This document shows positions 23,243 through 33,855 of a stretch of 64,000 nt of DNA, piece by piece. Under the pieces are notes generated by a model that did not search any database, had not been told where the DNA came from, and worked only from the letters and a program-made list of their open reading frames with translations. The translations under genes and the position numbers were made by a program. Where the stretch lies: NCBI RefSeq assembly GCF_019279795.1, contig NC_056737.1, forward strand, positions 42,475,946 to 42,539,945, in the 5' to 3' direction. This DNA comes from Protopterus annectens (taxonomy: Eukaryota > Chordata > Ceratodontiformes > Protopteridae). Numbering within the stretch: the stretch's first letter is position 1; each line of letters starts with the position of its first letter.

Positions 23243-24240
23243 CAACCTCAGTTTTTGCTTGCCTGTTCTTGTTACAGTGGTGAATTTGTCATTTGAAACT
23301 TGCCTAAAAAAAGGCACTATAAGTGCGGCAAGAACCTTAGCCAGTATCCGGAATCCCAGGGGTGACGGGTGAAGGCCATCTCTGGCAAAGCATCGTGGTC
23401 TGTTGACCATGTCATCTCGGGCAGACAGATACTGGATCCCTTTAGAATGGCACCAGAAGCTTAGCCAATTGTTGAAGTCAATCATTTTGTCCTTGTACTG
23501 CGGCATCATTCTGGGTGATGGCAGAATGCTACTCAGGGCTAGGGTCATACCTGCCTGGGCTACAAGATCTGACAGCTCTTCCATGTCTCTCTTCATGTAG
23601 TCCAGGGGAGGTACGTCTCAGGTCATTTACACCAACATGGACAATGACAGAGTCATATTTGTACTTGTTGTGGAGTGACTTGAGTGCATGGGTTATGTGG
23701 CGTATCCTGGCACCCGACATGCAGCTGACAGTAACCTTCTCCTTGTTTAGCCTGGTGAGTGGGACACCAGTGTGCCTGACTATAGAGTTACCTATGACTA
23801 GTGTGTTGGGTATGTTCTGCCTTATTGGCTGTGGTTGAGTGGCATACTGAGTCTGCTGGCTGTGTGTCATTTGGGTTGTGTTGGGGGTGGAGGTTGCTTA
23901 CATGTCTGCTTTGGAGGTCTCTGTTGCTTGAGCAGATTATTATTGAGAGCCTCCGTGAATGTTTTTGTGTTTCTATGTGTGGATTTTGGTGGTGTAGATT
24001 TAGTGATGAGTGTGGTGTGATGCAAGTGTTTACCTTCCCCTCTTGACTGTCAAGTTCAGTCTTGATTGGAGAGAGCTTTACCTCCAGTTTGGTTAGATAA
24101 GTGCATCTCTCACAGGTTGTAGTGTTGGGTGGTAGGAGGAGAGGATTGTCTGTGTACATGAGGCAATTTCTACATTGCCCCTAGATGCCCAGATTCATCA
24201 GATAGACAGGAGAGAACATTGGGAGCTGACCCTTGGACAT
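23243..24240 (-). pseudogene. CR1-like ORF1: zinc motif plus SGNH esterase, fused in frame to ORF2
   Basis: The ATG is at 24,240 (MSKGQLP). The CxxC region is damaged (the first pair lies in a broken frame near 24,170), while TTCERCTYLTKLE is readable at about 24,110. The esterase domain shows TLVIGNSIVRHTG at about 23,800 (Asp of GDS replaced by Asn), VIVHVGVNDLRR at about 23,640 and ARDGLHPSPLGFR at about 23,370. The open frame 23,596-22,883 runs without a stop from the esterase domain into the ORF2 endonuclease, because the T run at 23,312-23,306 has seven Ts instead of six. This may be mutation, or it may mimic the product of a natural frameshift. Confidence 0.82.
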
Positions 24241-24254
24241 GCCTGAGTAAAAAA

Positions 24255-24373
24255 CTATTTTCCTCTAGATAAGTGAGGAAAGTGAGTACAGGAGCTGTTT
24301 TTCTCTAAGCAAGTGAGGAAACTAAGTACCAAAACTGTTTTCCTCTAGGTAATGAGGAAGGTTGAGTGCTGTA
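24255..24373 (-). repeat. Three 40-bp tandem repeats in the CR1-c 5' UTR
   Basis: Units begin at about 24,255, 24,295 and 24,335. Each contains a TTTTCCTCTAGATAAGTGAG-like block (plus-strand wording) and then a diverged GAGTAC segment. They lie just upstream of ORF1. CR1-b has only a single related stretch here. Confidence 0.7.
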
Positions 24374-24744
24374 GTAGTTAGGTTATTTAGTGCTTACAAT
24401 TTCTGAACAAGTGCTGATCAGGAATAAGCAAATTCAAGTGCTAAAATTAAGAATCTGTATCAGGACTAAACTAGATACAGGAAAGGGGGGAAACATGTGC
24501 AAATGCGGGCTTTTAAATCAGAAAGTTGAGAGAGATGGAAAAACTGCCCAAATGGCCAATAACTACAATTTCTGGGCCAGAACCACTCCTTATGTGGTAG
24601 ATAGGTTACCTAGTGCTTACCACTCCCACAGATAAGCTAGAAGGCTTCCCTCCAACACAGAAAGCTTGGGGGGGGGGGGCTCAGAAGCTTACATACAGTC
24701 CTGGATACAGCAAATCTGAATCTGGACTACACTAGTTACAGGAA

Positions 24745-24848
<104 letters not shown>

Positions 24849-24970
24849 AAGTAGCTAAAACAGCAGTAAAAACAATTCAAATGCAGTGCAAGCTAACACA
24901 CTTGAGTATGTAGCAATGTTAGACCAAACAGTTTAAAAAATGCAATTAAATTAAAAATGACTAACAACAA

Positions 24971-25239
24971 GTGCAAAATAAGTCTATTAGGTAGAATGAG
25001 ATAAAGAGATGGGACTGGGGAGAGTGTCCCAGATCAAATCTACAGTGGGGGTGGGCAACTGCAAAAGCCTCCAAATTTAAACAACACAGGAATAGGGAGG
25101 GTGGGTATGGGAAAACCAACACCAGATCTGAAAAAACTATACTATACAGTGAAACAAAAATAGGACACAACTCTGAAGTCAGCCAGCAATGATATAAAAT
25201 TAGTCAAATAACAATTACCAGTACACAACTCTGAAGTGC
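24971..25239. other. No recognised feature
   Basis: AT-rich spacer between CR1-c and an old DIRS fragment. Confidence 0.4.
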
Positions 25240-25800
25240 CAGAAAAATATACTCAGCTTTTGTATATCTCCAGATAGTTTGAAGAGCACTCTGTCAGGAC
25301 ACAGGAAGGCTCCAGCAATGATATACTCTTTTTCTCACCTTCAGTAAAGATAGGGTAAGCCTTATGGCCAGTCCGTCTTCATATGTAGTTAATGAGATGA
25401 CCATCAGCTTACCAACTTTCTTTCCTAATCCCCAAAATAGGGGATAATGATTACTACTCTCTATAGATATTCACAGGCATTTGAGGTTTTACCTGGATAA
25501 AACTAAGGATGTCGATATCAGGAAAACAGATCAGCTGTTTGTCTCCATAAACTCTAAGCTGGGATGACCAGTTTCTAAACAAATTATTGCCTCCTGGATT
25601 TCAAAGCACATCTCCTTCTGCTATTCATACTATGGTAAGACTTTGCCTTCCTGTCCAAAATCGCATTCCACTTGAGCAGTGACTTTACCTGGTGCCTTCT
25701 ACAAAATTGTGGATACCAGATCCATTTTAGAAGCTGCCATTTGGTTCTCTGTACATACCTTCACTAAAAGTCAGAAAACTTCTCCAGGTCCTGGGCAGCT
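25240..25800 (+). pseudogene. Old DIRS tyrosine recombinase, C-terminal remnant
   Basis: Translated pieces match the recombinases in the nested DIRS. DRVSLMASPSS is at about 25,345. LPTFFPNPQNRG is at about 25,405, LRFYLDKTKDVD at about 25,485 and SKQIIASWISK at about 25,580. ILEAAIWFSVHTFTKS at about 25,716 carries the C-terminal region in which the tyrosine of TKHY has been lost. It is broken by stops. The family is distinct from and older than the nested elements, and probably matches the gag remnant at 43,208-44,420 and the recombinase at the right end of the window. Confidence 0.75.
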
Positions 25801-25879
25801 TTTGCCAGAACAGTTCTGTTTGGCCTCCTGGATTCTAATGTCTCTGTTTAGCCTTTTCCCTTTCTTTCCTTATAACTCT

Positions 25880-26040
25880 GGGAATCACTCATCTGCTATG
25901 AATACTGCAAGTGATCAGTAGGTCATGACCTACTCAGAGTGCAAGCTGAGCTGAAACAGAGTTTCTTCAGAAAGTACAGTTGTGTAAGAACTTACCATAA
26001 CAGATGTCCTACTGATCTCTTGATGAGAGGATCCAGGAGG
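25880..26040 (+). repeat. Internal complementary region of the old DIRS
   Basis: CATCTGCTATGAATACTGCA is the complement of the old-family left tip seen at about 44,680-44,735. AGTACAGTTGTGTAAGAAC with CTTACCATAA then gives the complement of a right tip. The order (recombinase, left-tip complement, right-tip complement) is the DIRS arrangement. The right ITR beyond 26,040 is decayed, and the outer nested element starts at 26,586. Confidence 0.55.
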
Positions 26041-26585
26041 TAAATCTGGTTGGAAGGAGGACTGGAAATTCCCCCAAAGAAGGAATGATACCCAAGTCCA
26101 AACAAAGCCTTCCTTGAAGATGTTCAGGACCTGTTTGTCCGTGGTCACGGTTTTGCAGAGGAGGAGGAAGGGCTGGGGGTGGGGAGGAATAAGGAAGGTT
26201 AATCACAGGGCTCTATCAAAGGGGGGAGGCCTCCCTGAAGGAGTATTTGTCTGATGTTATTCTCAGAATCTTTTCCTAGGTGTCTGTCTTTGCAAAGGAA
26301 GTAAATTTTGCTGGACACTTTCTATGTTACCTAGGAATTGTGGAAAATAGGATCTGATGGCAGTCTCTCATTTTTTTGTCCTGATACTGTAATGAAAAGA
26401 CTGGCCAAGTAGAAGGTTATTATCCTGAGATGAGTCTGAGTTTAGACTTGAAGTCTTCAGGAACAGGATGACCTCACAGCCAAGCATATCTCCTGATGAT
26501 TGAGCCAGTGACAGCTGCCCTGGAGGAAACATCATAGCTGCATTTACTAGTGTGTCTGGGTATTTGGGAAGCCTACGGCACTAAG

Positions 26586-26790
26586 ATGTTCTTCATGTTT
26601 CACTGTTGCAGTCATTACATTTGGGTTATCTGCCTGCAGGTAGCCCTCAGCCAGCCTTAATACCGGAGTCTTGGATTCCTATTTCAGATGTTGTCTCTTC
26701 TTCCATGACGTCAGGTAGTCAGGGATGTAAAACATGCAGCTGACGCCATTACATCAGTCTTTCTTGCCATGCGCTGCCCGAAGTGGAAGC
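26586..26790 (+). repeat. Outer DIRS left ITR with CRE-like promoter motif
   Basis: It includes TGACGTCA at 26,706-26,713 and ends in TCTTTCTTGCC. The TATA position reads ATGTAAAAC here, a decayed form of GTATAAAAC in the sister copies. Confidence 0.75.
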
Positions 26791-26904
26791 AGTTCACAGT
26801 GCTGGTCGGCCGACTCCTGAAATTTTTGTTTTCGAGTTTCAGAACTGAAGTCTTCAAAAAGAGCTAAGTACCCTGTTGGGGATCCTTTTTCTTGCTCTTA
26901 ACCG

Positions 26905-27594
26905 ATGTCCGTAAAAGATAACAATTGTCTTACTTGTGGAAAGCAAATTCATCAAAGATTTTCATTCGTACTGCATTCCTTGCTTAGGCCCAGACCACAG
27001 TGTCCCTCACTGTCACTTTTGTGCCTTATTCAATCCCCAAACTATTCGTCATCGGTCCATTTTCGCAGCAAATTATTTTGGTTCTCGGTTTAACTATCCA
27101 GAAATGGCTTTGGTAAGCCATCCGACTACCGATATTCCAAAAAATGTAAAGATAAAGACGGAGACAAACCGCATATGTCCAAAACTGTTGACGCTTCTGT
27201 TAAGCTAGTCGCCAGTTTGCTGGTACTCAGGCACTTTCGCAGCCCCTGATACCCACTACTTCAGATTTGCAGGCCTCTACTGAGACCCATTCGGAGTCTG
27301 GTTTGCTGCGAGATGTTGCTTCGACTGTGGAACCTGCGGATGTCTCTACTTTGGATGGGTCTGGAGCCGCTGTGCAGGCACCGGCTTCTGAGGGTGTATT
27401 CAGGCCTACAGATTTGCAATTTAAACCGGCGCCATATTCTTCATCAAGGCCTAAAACTCGACCCACGCCTAGATAACCGATGTACAAACCTTATGGTCAG
27501 GCCCATATGCCTAAAAAGCAAATGCTTAAAATGGCTGAAGACCTTATTAATTTAATTAGGGGAAGCCAGACTTCCCCCTCTAAGAGACCTAGAA
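26905..27594 (+). pseudogene. Outer DIRS gag, N-terminal part, broken and interrupted
   Basis: ATG at 26,905 begins MSVKDNNCLTCGKQ. After a one-base shift the zinc-finger-like block CIPCLGPDHSVPHCHFC (CxxCx4Hx4CxxC) follows, as in all DIRS gags of the window. The middle region (EGVFRPTDLQF) and LINLIRGSQTS near 27,550 are readable in other frames. The gene then stops at the insertion point. In gag the zinc-like module is presumed to bind RNA. Confidence 0.82.
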
Positions 27595-27805
27595 AGTACA
27601 GTTGTGTACACTTACCATAAATGTAGATGTTCGCGTGTATTCACTGTTGCAGTCATTACATTTGGGTAATCTGCTGGCAGGTTGCCCTCAGTTTGCCTGA
27701 TTAACAAAGTCTTGAGTCCTGCGTCGTTTGCTGTCCCTTCTTCCATGATGTCAGGTTGTCAGGGGTATAAAACATGCAGCTGACGTCATTACCTCAGTTT
27801 TTCTT
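27595..27805 (-). repeat. Middle DIRS right ITR
   Basis: The tip AGTACAGTTGTGTACACTTA (plus wording) is followed by the body shared with left ITRs. TATAAAA is at 27,766-27,772 and TGACGTCA at 27,781-27,788, and the ITR ends TTTTTCTTGCCCC. Confidence 0.85.
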
Positions 27806-27967
27806 GCCCCAGATGTCAGGTGCCCCTCAAATGGGGAGCAAAATTAAATTTAAAACACAAAAATATACCTCCAACCAAAAACAAATACACCAAAAAGGCT
27901 TTTAAGCATAGTAACAGAAAGTAGAGGCATAGTCAGAGAAAGATAGGGGCTGGAGGGAGGGTAACCA

Positions 27968-28070
27968 GGACTGCAACAGTGAATACACTCAACATCTACA
28001 TTTATGGTAAGTGTACACAACTGTACTATATTCTTCGTGTTTCACTGTTGCGGTCATTACATTTGGGTAG
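27968..28070 (-). repeat. Middle DIRS internal complementary region
   Basis: 27,968-28,027 repeats the right tip as GACTGCAACAGTG up to CACAACTGTACT. 28,028-28,070 repeats the left tip as ATATTCTTCGTGTTTCACTG up to TTTGGGTAG. The two join at 28,027/28,028, which corresponds to the tip-to-tip junction of a circular intermediate. Confidence 0.85.
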
Positions 28071-28100
28071 ATTCCCAAAGCTATGGTTGGGAACATGGAT

Positions 28101-29540
28101 TTATACAGCATTAGGGCCAGCTATAAGGCCCTGCATGAGAGCAGTGGCAAAGCCAGCTGTGGATTTAGAGAAAATTGGTAAATGATAGTGCTTGATGAAA
28201 GTATGAACTGAACTCCAGATAGCAGCTTCTAGAATATCCCTGGTAGGAACACCTCTGAGAAAGGCTGCAGAAGTAGATGCAGCCCTGGAGGAATGACATC
28301 TGATCCTCTGGGGGGGATAGGTTTTCATGGTGCTTACAGTAGAAATGAATGCAGTGGCGTATCCATTTAGAAATGGTTTGTTTTGAAATAGCCTTTCCCT
28401 CTGCCCCTGCAGCAAATGCTACCAGCAATTGTTCAGATTTTCTTAGAGTTTTAGTCCTGTCCAAGTAGAATCTAATTTGTCTGTGCACATCCAATGAATG
28501 CAGAATCCGTTCCCCTTTGTTCTGTGGATTGGGAAAGAAAGTTGGCAAATGAATGGACTGATTAAGAGCCACACTGGATACCACCTTGGGCATGAAGGAT
28601 GGATTAGTCCTGAGTGACACCCTGTCCGCATGAAAAATAATGAAAGGCTCCACTGCCATAAGGGCCTGTAACTCAAGATATCCTTCTTGCTGAAGTGATT
28701 GTTAGAAGGAAGGCTGTTTTCCAAGAAAGAAATTTTAAGTCTGCAGTAGCAGCTGGCTCGAAAGGAGGTACAGTGAGTTTCTCCAATACAAAGTTAAGGT
28801 CCCAGGCAGGGGTTGGAGCTCTCCTGGGTGGTCTCAAGTTTTTGGCCCCTCTGAGGTACTGCTTGAGCAGAGGGTGAGAGAAGAGGGGAGGTTCTGTGTT
28901 ATAATGAGCTGAAATGGCTGAGGTGTGGATTTTAATGGAGAAAAAAAAGACCGGCCCTTGTGAAGCATCTCAGTTAAGTATTGTAAAATCTGAGGTAAAT
29001 TGGGAGCTGTTGTGCTCATTCCTTGAGACTGATTCCAAGCACAGAATCTTTTCCAGCAGCATAAGATTTTCTAGTACTAGGTCTTCTCGCCTCCAAGATG
29101 ACATCCATCATAGGTTTGCTGAGGGATGCTAAGGGTGAATTTAAGTAATTAGCCAAGCTGCAAGGTTCAATGTTGGGAGCTGAGGGTGCAGAATCTGGTT
29201 CTCCTGCTGACACAGTAAGGAAGGTGTCTGAGCCAGGTGCCATGGAGATATTTGTGACACACTGTGCAGGAGCGGGTACCAGTGTTGGCGTGGCCAGTCT
29301 GGAGCAATCAAAATCATTCTTGGTTTGTCCTGTTTGACTTTTAACAGAACTTTGCAGAGTAGAGGCAGAGGGGGAAAGGCATAGACTGATAGGTTTTTCC
29401 AGCTGAAGGACAGAGCATCCACTTTCCAGGCTTTTTTTTTTTTGTGTGTGTGCGGGAGTCCATGTGAAAAATTTGTCCAACTGGTAGTTCTGGGGGGAGG
29501 CAAATAGATCTATGTCTGGGCTCACCCATTTGCTTGTCAA
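28101..29540 (-). pseudogene. Middle DIRS tyrosine recombinase (YR), broken
   Basis: It integrates the circular DNA copy by site-specific recombination. VILEARRPSTRKSYA is at about 29,090. ITSARR with the first catalytic Arg is at about 28,700. The open piece 28,659-28,165 runs from MAVEPFIIFHADRV to SKQTISKW. After a frameshift at about 28,300 come HSSRAASTSAAF (HxxR) and SSVHTFIKHYHLPI with the candidate nucleophile Tyr. All catalytic positions survive, but the gene is split by at least two frameshifts. The N-terminal part overlaps the methyltransferase frame, as expected for DIRS. Confidence 0.83.
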
Positions 29541-29887
29541 CATGTTGAGAATCAGTGTTTCCATTCTCCACTCGTGAGTCCATACGTTTTCTGCTTAGTC
29601 TGTCTGCCAGTGTATTTAATTTTCCTGGCAGGAATTGAGCTTGTAGCCACACTTGGTAGCTCAAGGCCATGTTCCACAATGCCATGGCTAGTCTGCAGAG
29701 GGGGTAGGAATGTATACCCCCCTGCTTGTTTATGTACCACATAACCGTAGTGTTGTCCGTCTTTACCATTAATTATCATGAAAGAATGTAGTCCTTGAAG
29801 GCTGTCAGAGCATTCTGTACAGCTAACATTTCTTTTTGATTGATATGTAGGTGCATTTAATTTGGGTTCCATTTGCCCTGAATGCAC
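29148..29887 (-). pseudogene. Middle DIRS RNase H end and Dam-like methyltransferase domain
   Basis: The RNase H part shows VKTDNTTVMWYINKQGG at about 29,765 and LADRLSRK at about 29,590. The next domain has DIDLFASPQNYQLDKFF at about 29,510, DALSFSWKNLSVYAFPP at about 29,400 and MILIAPDWPRQHWYPLL at about 29,300. This matches the N6-adenine (Dam-like) methyltransferase-type domain described in DIRS elements, with AFPP at the place of the usual (D/N)PPY. Enzyme activity is not shown. Frame breaks occur at about 29,500. Confidence 0.75.
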
Positions 29888-30075
29888 ATGTTCTTCGTGT
29901 TTTATGGTTGCAGTCATTACATTTGGGTAATCCTGCTGGCAGGTTGCCCTCAGACGGCCTGAATTCCAAAGTCTTTGGTCCTGCGTCGGTCACTGTCGCC
30001 CCTTCCCTGACGTCAGGTCGTCAACGGTATGAAAGATGCGGCCAACGCCATTTTCCTTAGTCTTTCTTGCCGCAC
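29888..30075 (+). promoter_or_regulatory. Inner DIRS left ITR with CRE-like and TATA-region motifs
   Basis: TGACGTCA occurs at 30,008-30,015. A GGTATGAAAG stretch at about 30,027 aligns with GGTATAAAAC or GGTATAAAAG of sister ITRs. The ITR ends TCTTTCTTGCC, about 130 bp before the gag start. Confidence 0.6.
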
Positions 30076-30202
30076 GGTGCCCGAAGCAGTTCGCAAGTGC
30101 CGGTCGGCTGACTCCTGAGATTTTCGTGTTAGAGTTTCAGATCCGAAGTCTTCAAAAAAGCTAAGTACCCCGTTGGGGAAACTTTTTTCTTGCTCCAGAC
30201 CG

Positions 30203-31975
30203 ATGTCAGAAAAAAAAATTGTATTTCTTGTGGAAAGCAAATACCTCATAAGGATTTTCATTCTTACTGTATTCCTTGCCTAGGCCCTGATCACAATGTT
30301 TCTGATTGTCAGTTTTGTGCTAGATTTAACCAACGCACTATTAAGCGTCGGTGTGATTTTGCTTTAAACTATTTTGGATGCTGGTTTAATTATCCAGAAA
30401 TGTCTGATAGCCATCCGACTACCGGAGTTCAGAAAAAATGCAAAGGAAAGAGAGACACAACCGAGGCCCAAAACCAACAAAGCTTCTCCTAAGCCAGTCG
30501 CCGGTTCTCAATGAGGTGCTTTCGCAGCCCCTGAAGCCAGCTACTTTAGATTCACAGGCCACTACCGACTCCCACGTGGAGTCGGCCATGCCTCTGGAAA
30601 CTCAAGGAAATGGAGCCTAGGAGACTATTCCTTCCGATGGGTCCAGAGCCGCTGAGCAGGCACCGGCTTCTGAGGGTGTATTCAGACCTAAACATCTTTA
30701 CATTAAACCGACTTCAGCATCAAAGGCAAAGTCTAAAGTACCTCCTAAAGCAAAGAAGCAAACTCAAGAGCCACGTGGTCAGGCCTCTGTGCCCAAAAAA
30801 CAGATTCTCAAAATGGCCGAAGATTTGATTACCTTGATCAGGGGTTTCCATCCCCCTCCTGATAAAAGGCCTAGGCAAGAAACTGACTTAATCCTCAGAT
30901 CAGGTTTCCATTTCTTCTGATCAGGAATACTCTCTTCCCCCCATGAGGATTCTGATGCTGAAGAATCCATACTTTCAGCTTCTCCTCCAGAGGACTATTC
31001 TTTTGGGTAAACCTTGCATACCATGAGGGAGCATTTCCATTGGGAGAGCCAAGATTTTTCTGAATCTAAAAAGAGGCTCAGGGATTTCCTTTTACTACCT
31101 CAACACAGGCCACTAGCCATTCCACCTGCGTTAGACATTGTAGATGTGTTTTCAGAGTCTAGTCTTACCCCTGACTCCTTACCTCCTGCTCCTGTTAAGC
31201 CTGACAGATGTTACAGGGTTCCTGACTCTCATAAATTCTTTTTTAAAAACCCTGCTGCAGACCCAGAAACTATTTCTCAGGGTCCCAAAGGGGTTAAGGC
31301 TTCTGCTGCAAAAAACCCTACCCCCTCTGACAGAGATTCTAGGGCACTGGATAGATGGGGAAAAAGGTTTACACATCTGCTACCTTGGCTATAAGGGCCT
31401 TAAACTGTCAGTTTCATATGCTGAGATATCAGCAACATGTCATGGCATTGCTTAAACAGAAAATGTTGGCAAACTCTGAATGTGCAGAAAACAAGGAAAT
31501 GTAGGATTTATTGCATGCAGCTGAACAAGTTGGAAAGCATACTTTGCAATGTGGTTTTGATTCTTTGGAGGCCTCCTGCAGGGCCGCATTTATGGCTCCT
31601 GTAATTAGGAGGCATGCTTGGTTAAAGGAACAAAATCTGCCTGATCATGTCAAAGTTAAATTATTAGATGCACCTTCACAGCATGATACCTTGTTCAGTG
31701 ATAAAGCAGAAGAGGTGTTAAAGAAAATGGAGGACAAAGCTAAATCTATGCAGACGGGCAAAGATTTTTTGCAAGTACAGCCACCTGGGTTTAGTAGACA
31801 CTGGCCAACAAAGAGTTGGCCCTTTCCTGTGTCAGACAGACCTCAAAGGGGCAGATCCAGATGCCCTAGAGGTGGATCCCAGCCTCAAGGTTCATACAGG
31901 TCAAAGCAATGGGGTGCTTCTACTTCCAAAGTTGGAGAAGACAAAACACAACCATACAGGAAACAGTCCCAATGA
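30203..31975 (+). pseudogene. Inner DIRS gag, broken
   Basis: The start ATG at 30,203 aligns with MSEKVNN of the second-family DIRS. An A-homopolymer one base short throws the frame, so the readable protein begins NCISCGKQIPHKD. The zinc-like block CIPCLGPDHNVSDCQFC follows, then NQRTIKRR. A middle acidic/Ser-rich part is broken. From 31,014 the C-terminal half reads MREHFHWESQDFSES, ALDRWGK (about 31,340) and CGFDSLEASCRAA (about 31,550). A Gly/Arg/Ser-rich tail ends at the TGA at 31,975. A stop interrupts at about 31,503. Confidence 0.83.
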
Positions 31976-33855
31976 CTTCCCCCTGCCTGCACCAAGCACT
32001 TATCTTCTGGCAGCACCCTTCGGGGGAAAATTAGCACTTTTTTGACAAAATTGGCACATTATAACCCAGGACAGGTGGGTTCTAAATATGTCACAAGGCT
32101 ACAAGTTCCACTTCCATACTCTGCCAAATGCAAACGGCTGGCCAGATCTGTCAAAAAATCAATGGACAGAGGCACAAAAACAAGTCTCATCCCTCATGGA
32201 CATGGGGGCCATTCAGCAAGTACCAGAGCAAGAGCAGGGACAAAGATTTTGCTCAACTGTTCTTGGTACCCAGAAAGGACAAGGCCTGGAGGCCAATACT
32301 GGACCTATCTATTCTGAACACATTCCTGGATATACCAAAATTCAAGATGTTGACTTTGCAGCAGCTTCTGCCCATGCTGGGCAAGAACGTTTGGCTTGTG
32401 ACTTTAGACCTAAGAGGCATACCTACATGTCCCAATCAAACAAATATGCAGAAGATACCTCAGATTCAAGGCTGGCTCAATGCATTACCAATTCTCTGCA
32501 CTGCCCTTTGGCTTTTCTACTGCGCCCAGGGTCTTTACAAAGTGCCTGGCACCAGTAATTGCATTCTGTAGACAAAGGAATACAAGTATATCCTTACTTG
32601 GACGACTGTCTAATACAAGCAGAGAACAAGGACATCCTTCTACAGCATCTGGTGTTTGTGAAAAGACTTCTAACATGCCTAGGGTACACAGTCAATGAAA
32701 AGAAATCAAAAGTAGTACCCTTACAAGAGATCATATTCCTGGGTGCAAGCTTAAATACAACTGCCCAGATGGCTTATCGCACGCCAGACAAACAAAGGCA
32801 ACTGGCTACCTATTTCAAAATGTTGGCAACAAAGGCCCAGTTATCTGCAAGGAAAATTCTGCAGGCTTTGGGCTTCATGGCATCCTACTTAATTCCATAT
32901 GCAAGACTGCATATGAGGAAACTTCAATGGTACCTAAAAAGTGTTTGGACTCAACATTGCCACCGCCTGGAAACTATGATTACTCTCATTCCCTGCCTGC
33001 AACAGGAGTTTCGATGGTGGGCAAAGCCTTGTCACCAAAACAAGGGACAGCCATTCACATTACCCCCAGCCAGGCAGACACTAACAATGGATGCTTCAGA
33101 TTATGCCTGGGGGGCCCACATGGCAGGAAGATGTATTCAGGACACATGGACCTCCAACCAAATGCATCTACATATCAATTAAAAAGAGATGTTAGCCATT
33201 CAAAGCGTCCTGACAGCCTTCAAGGACCTACTACATCCACGACAACTACTGATAAAGACAGACAACACCACGGTCATGTGGTATATAAACAAGCAAGGGG
33301 GCACACATTCTTACCCCCTTTGCAGACTAGCCATGACTTTGTGGGACACAGCATTGACTTACCAAGTACATCTGCAGGCACAATTCCTGCCAGGAAGGAA
33401 AAATACTCTGGCAGATTTAACTAAGCAGAAACCTCATGGATCCCCACGAGTGGCAGCTGGATCCACAAGTCTTCAGCATGATAACAAGGAAATGGGGATG
33501 CCCAGACAGAGATCTATTTGCCTCCCCTCACAACTACCAACTAAAAAGATTCTGCACAAGGATTTATCACAGACAAGAATGGAAAGTGGACGCCCTATCT
33601 TTCAGCTGGAAAAACCTATCAGTATATGCATTTCCACCTGTGCCTCTCCTACCCATGGTACTCCTAAAGGTCAGACAGGAGAAGCCAAAGATGATACTGA
33701 TTGCCCCAGACTGGCCCCACCAGTACTGGTATCCAATACTAAGGAACTTGTCTCAATGCCCAGCTTGGACCTTACCTCAAATACCTCATCTACTGTCCCA
33801 GAAAAACAATCAGATCCTGCACAGCCAACTCAGGACTTTAAACTTGGCAGCATGA
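31976..33855 (+). pseudogene. Inner DIRS RT-RNase H-Dam-like methyltransferase ORF, broken
   Basis: RT: LVPRKDKAWRPILDLSILN at about 32,265 and PKFKMLTLQQLLPML at about 32,340 precede a frameshift. QVYPYLDDCLIQAEN at about 32,590 keeps the catalytic YLDD. RNase H: TMDASDYAWGAHMAG at about 33,090 and IKTDNTTVMWYINKQGG at about 33,250. Methyltransferase-like: DRDLFASPHNYQLKRFC at about 33,505, DALSFSWKNLSVYAFPP at about 33,590 and MILIAPDWPHQYWYP at about 33,700, stopping at 33,855. Reverse transcription is presumed to be cytoplasmic or nuclear as for other DIRS. The RT active site is intact, but frames break at about 32,400, 33,180 and 33,430. Confidence 0.85.

Larger units (their letters stand above)
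26586..27594 (+). mobile_element. Outer DIRS of the nest, left segment (left ITR and gag 5' part)
   Basis: The left tip is ATGTTCTTCATGTTTCACTG at 26,586. The ITR is followed by gag. The element is interrupted at about 27,594, where the right tip of the middle DIRS begins (AGTACAGTTGTG, the complement of CACAACTGTACT). It resumes at 38,724 in the same orientation and at the matching place in gag. Left and right segments together are about 5.5 kb, the same size as the other DIRS copies. Confidence 0.88.
27595..29887 (-). mobile_element. Middle DIRS of the nest, right segment
   Basis: On the minus strand this carries the end of RNase H, the methyltransferase-like domain, recombinase, ICR and right ITR. 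The right tip is at 27,595. It is split at 29,887/29,888 by the inner DIRS and continues at 35,440. Joining across the insert gives GGCAGGGAAA + TGCATTC, which aligns with GGCAGGAAGATGTATTC of the inner copy without gap or duplication. Confidence 0.9.

Noticed and set aside
24255..24373. Possible CRISPR-like array of short repeats
   Set aside because: Three diverged 40-bp head-to-tail units without spacers in a vertebrate LINE 5' UTR are not a CRISPR array.
27313..27555. Alternative frames inside the gag of the nested DIRS (also 37,189-37,443 and 31,144-31,455)
   Set aside because: They are shadows of gag in another frame, without conserved residues of their own.
27592..28030. A separate non-autonomous element of about 430 bp bounded by inverted repeats
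   Set aside because: At first it looked like a MITE with AGTACAGTTG ends. It is the right ITR plus ICR of the middle DIRS. The same block occurs at 34,981-35,439, 42,810-43,207 and 46,391-46,820.
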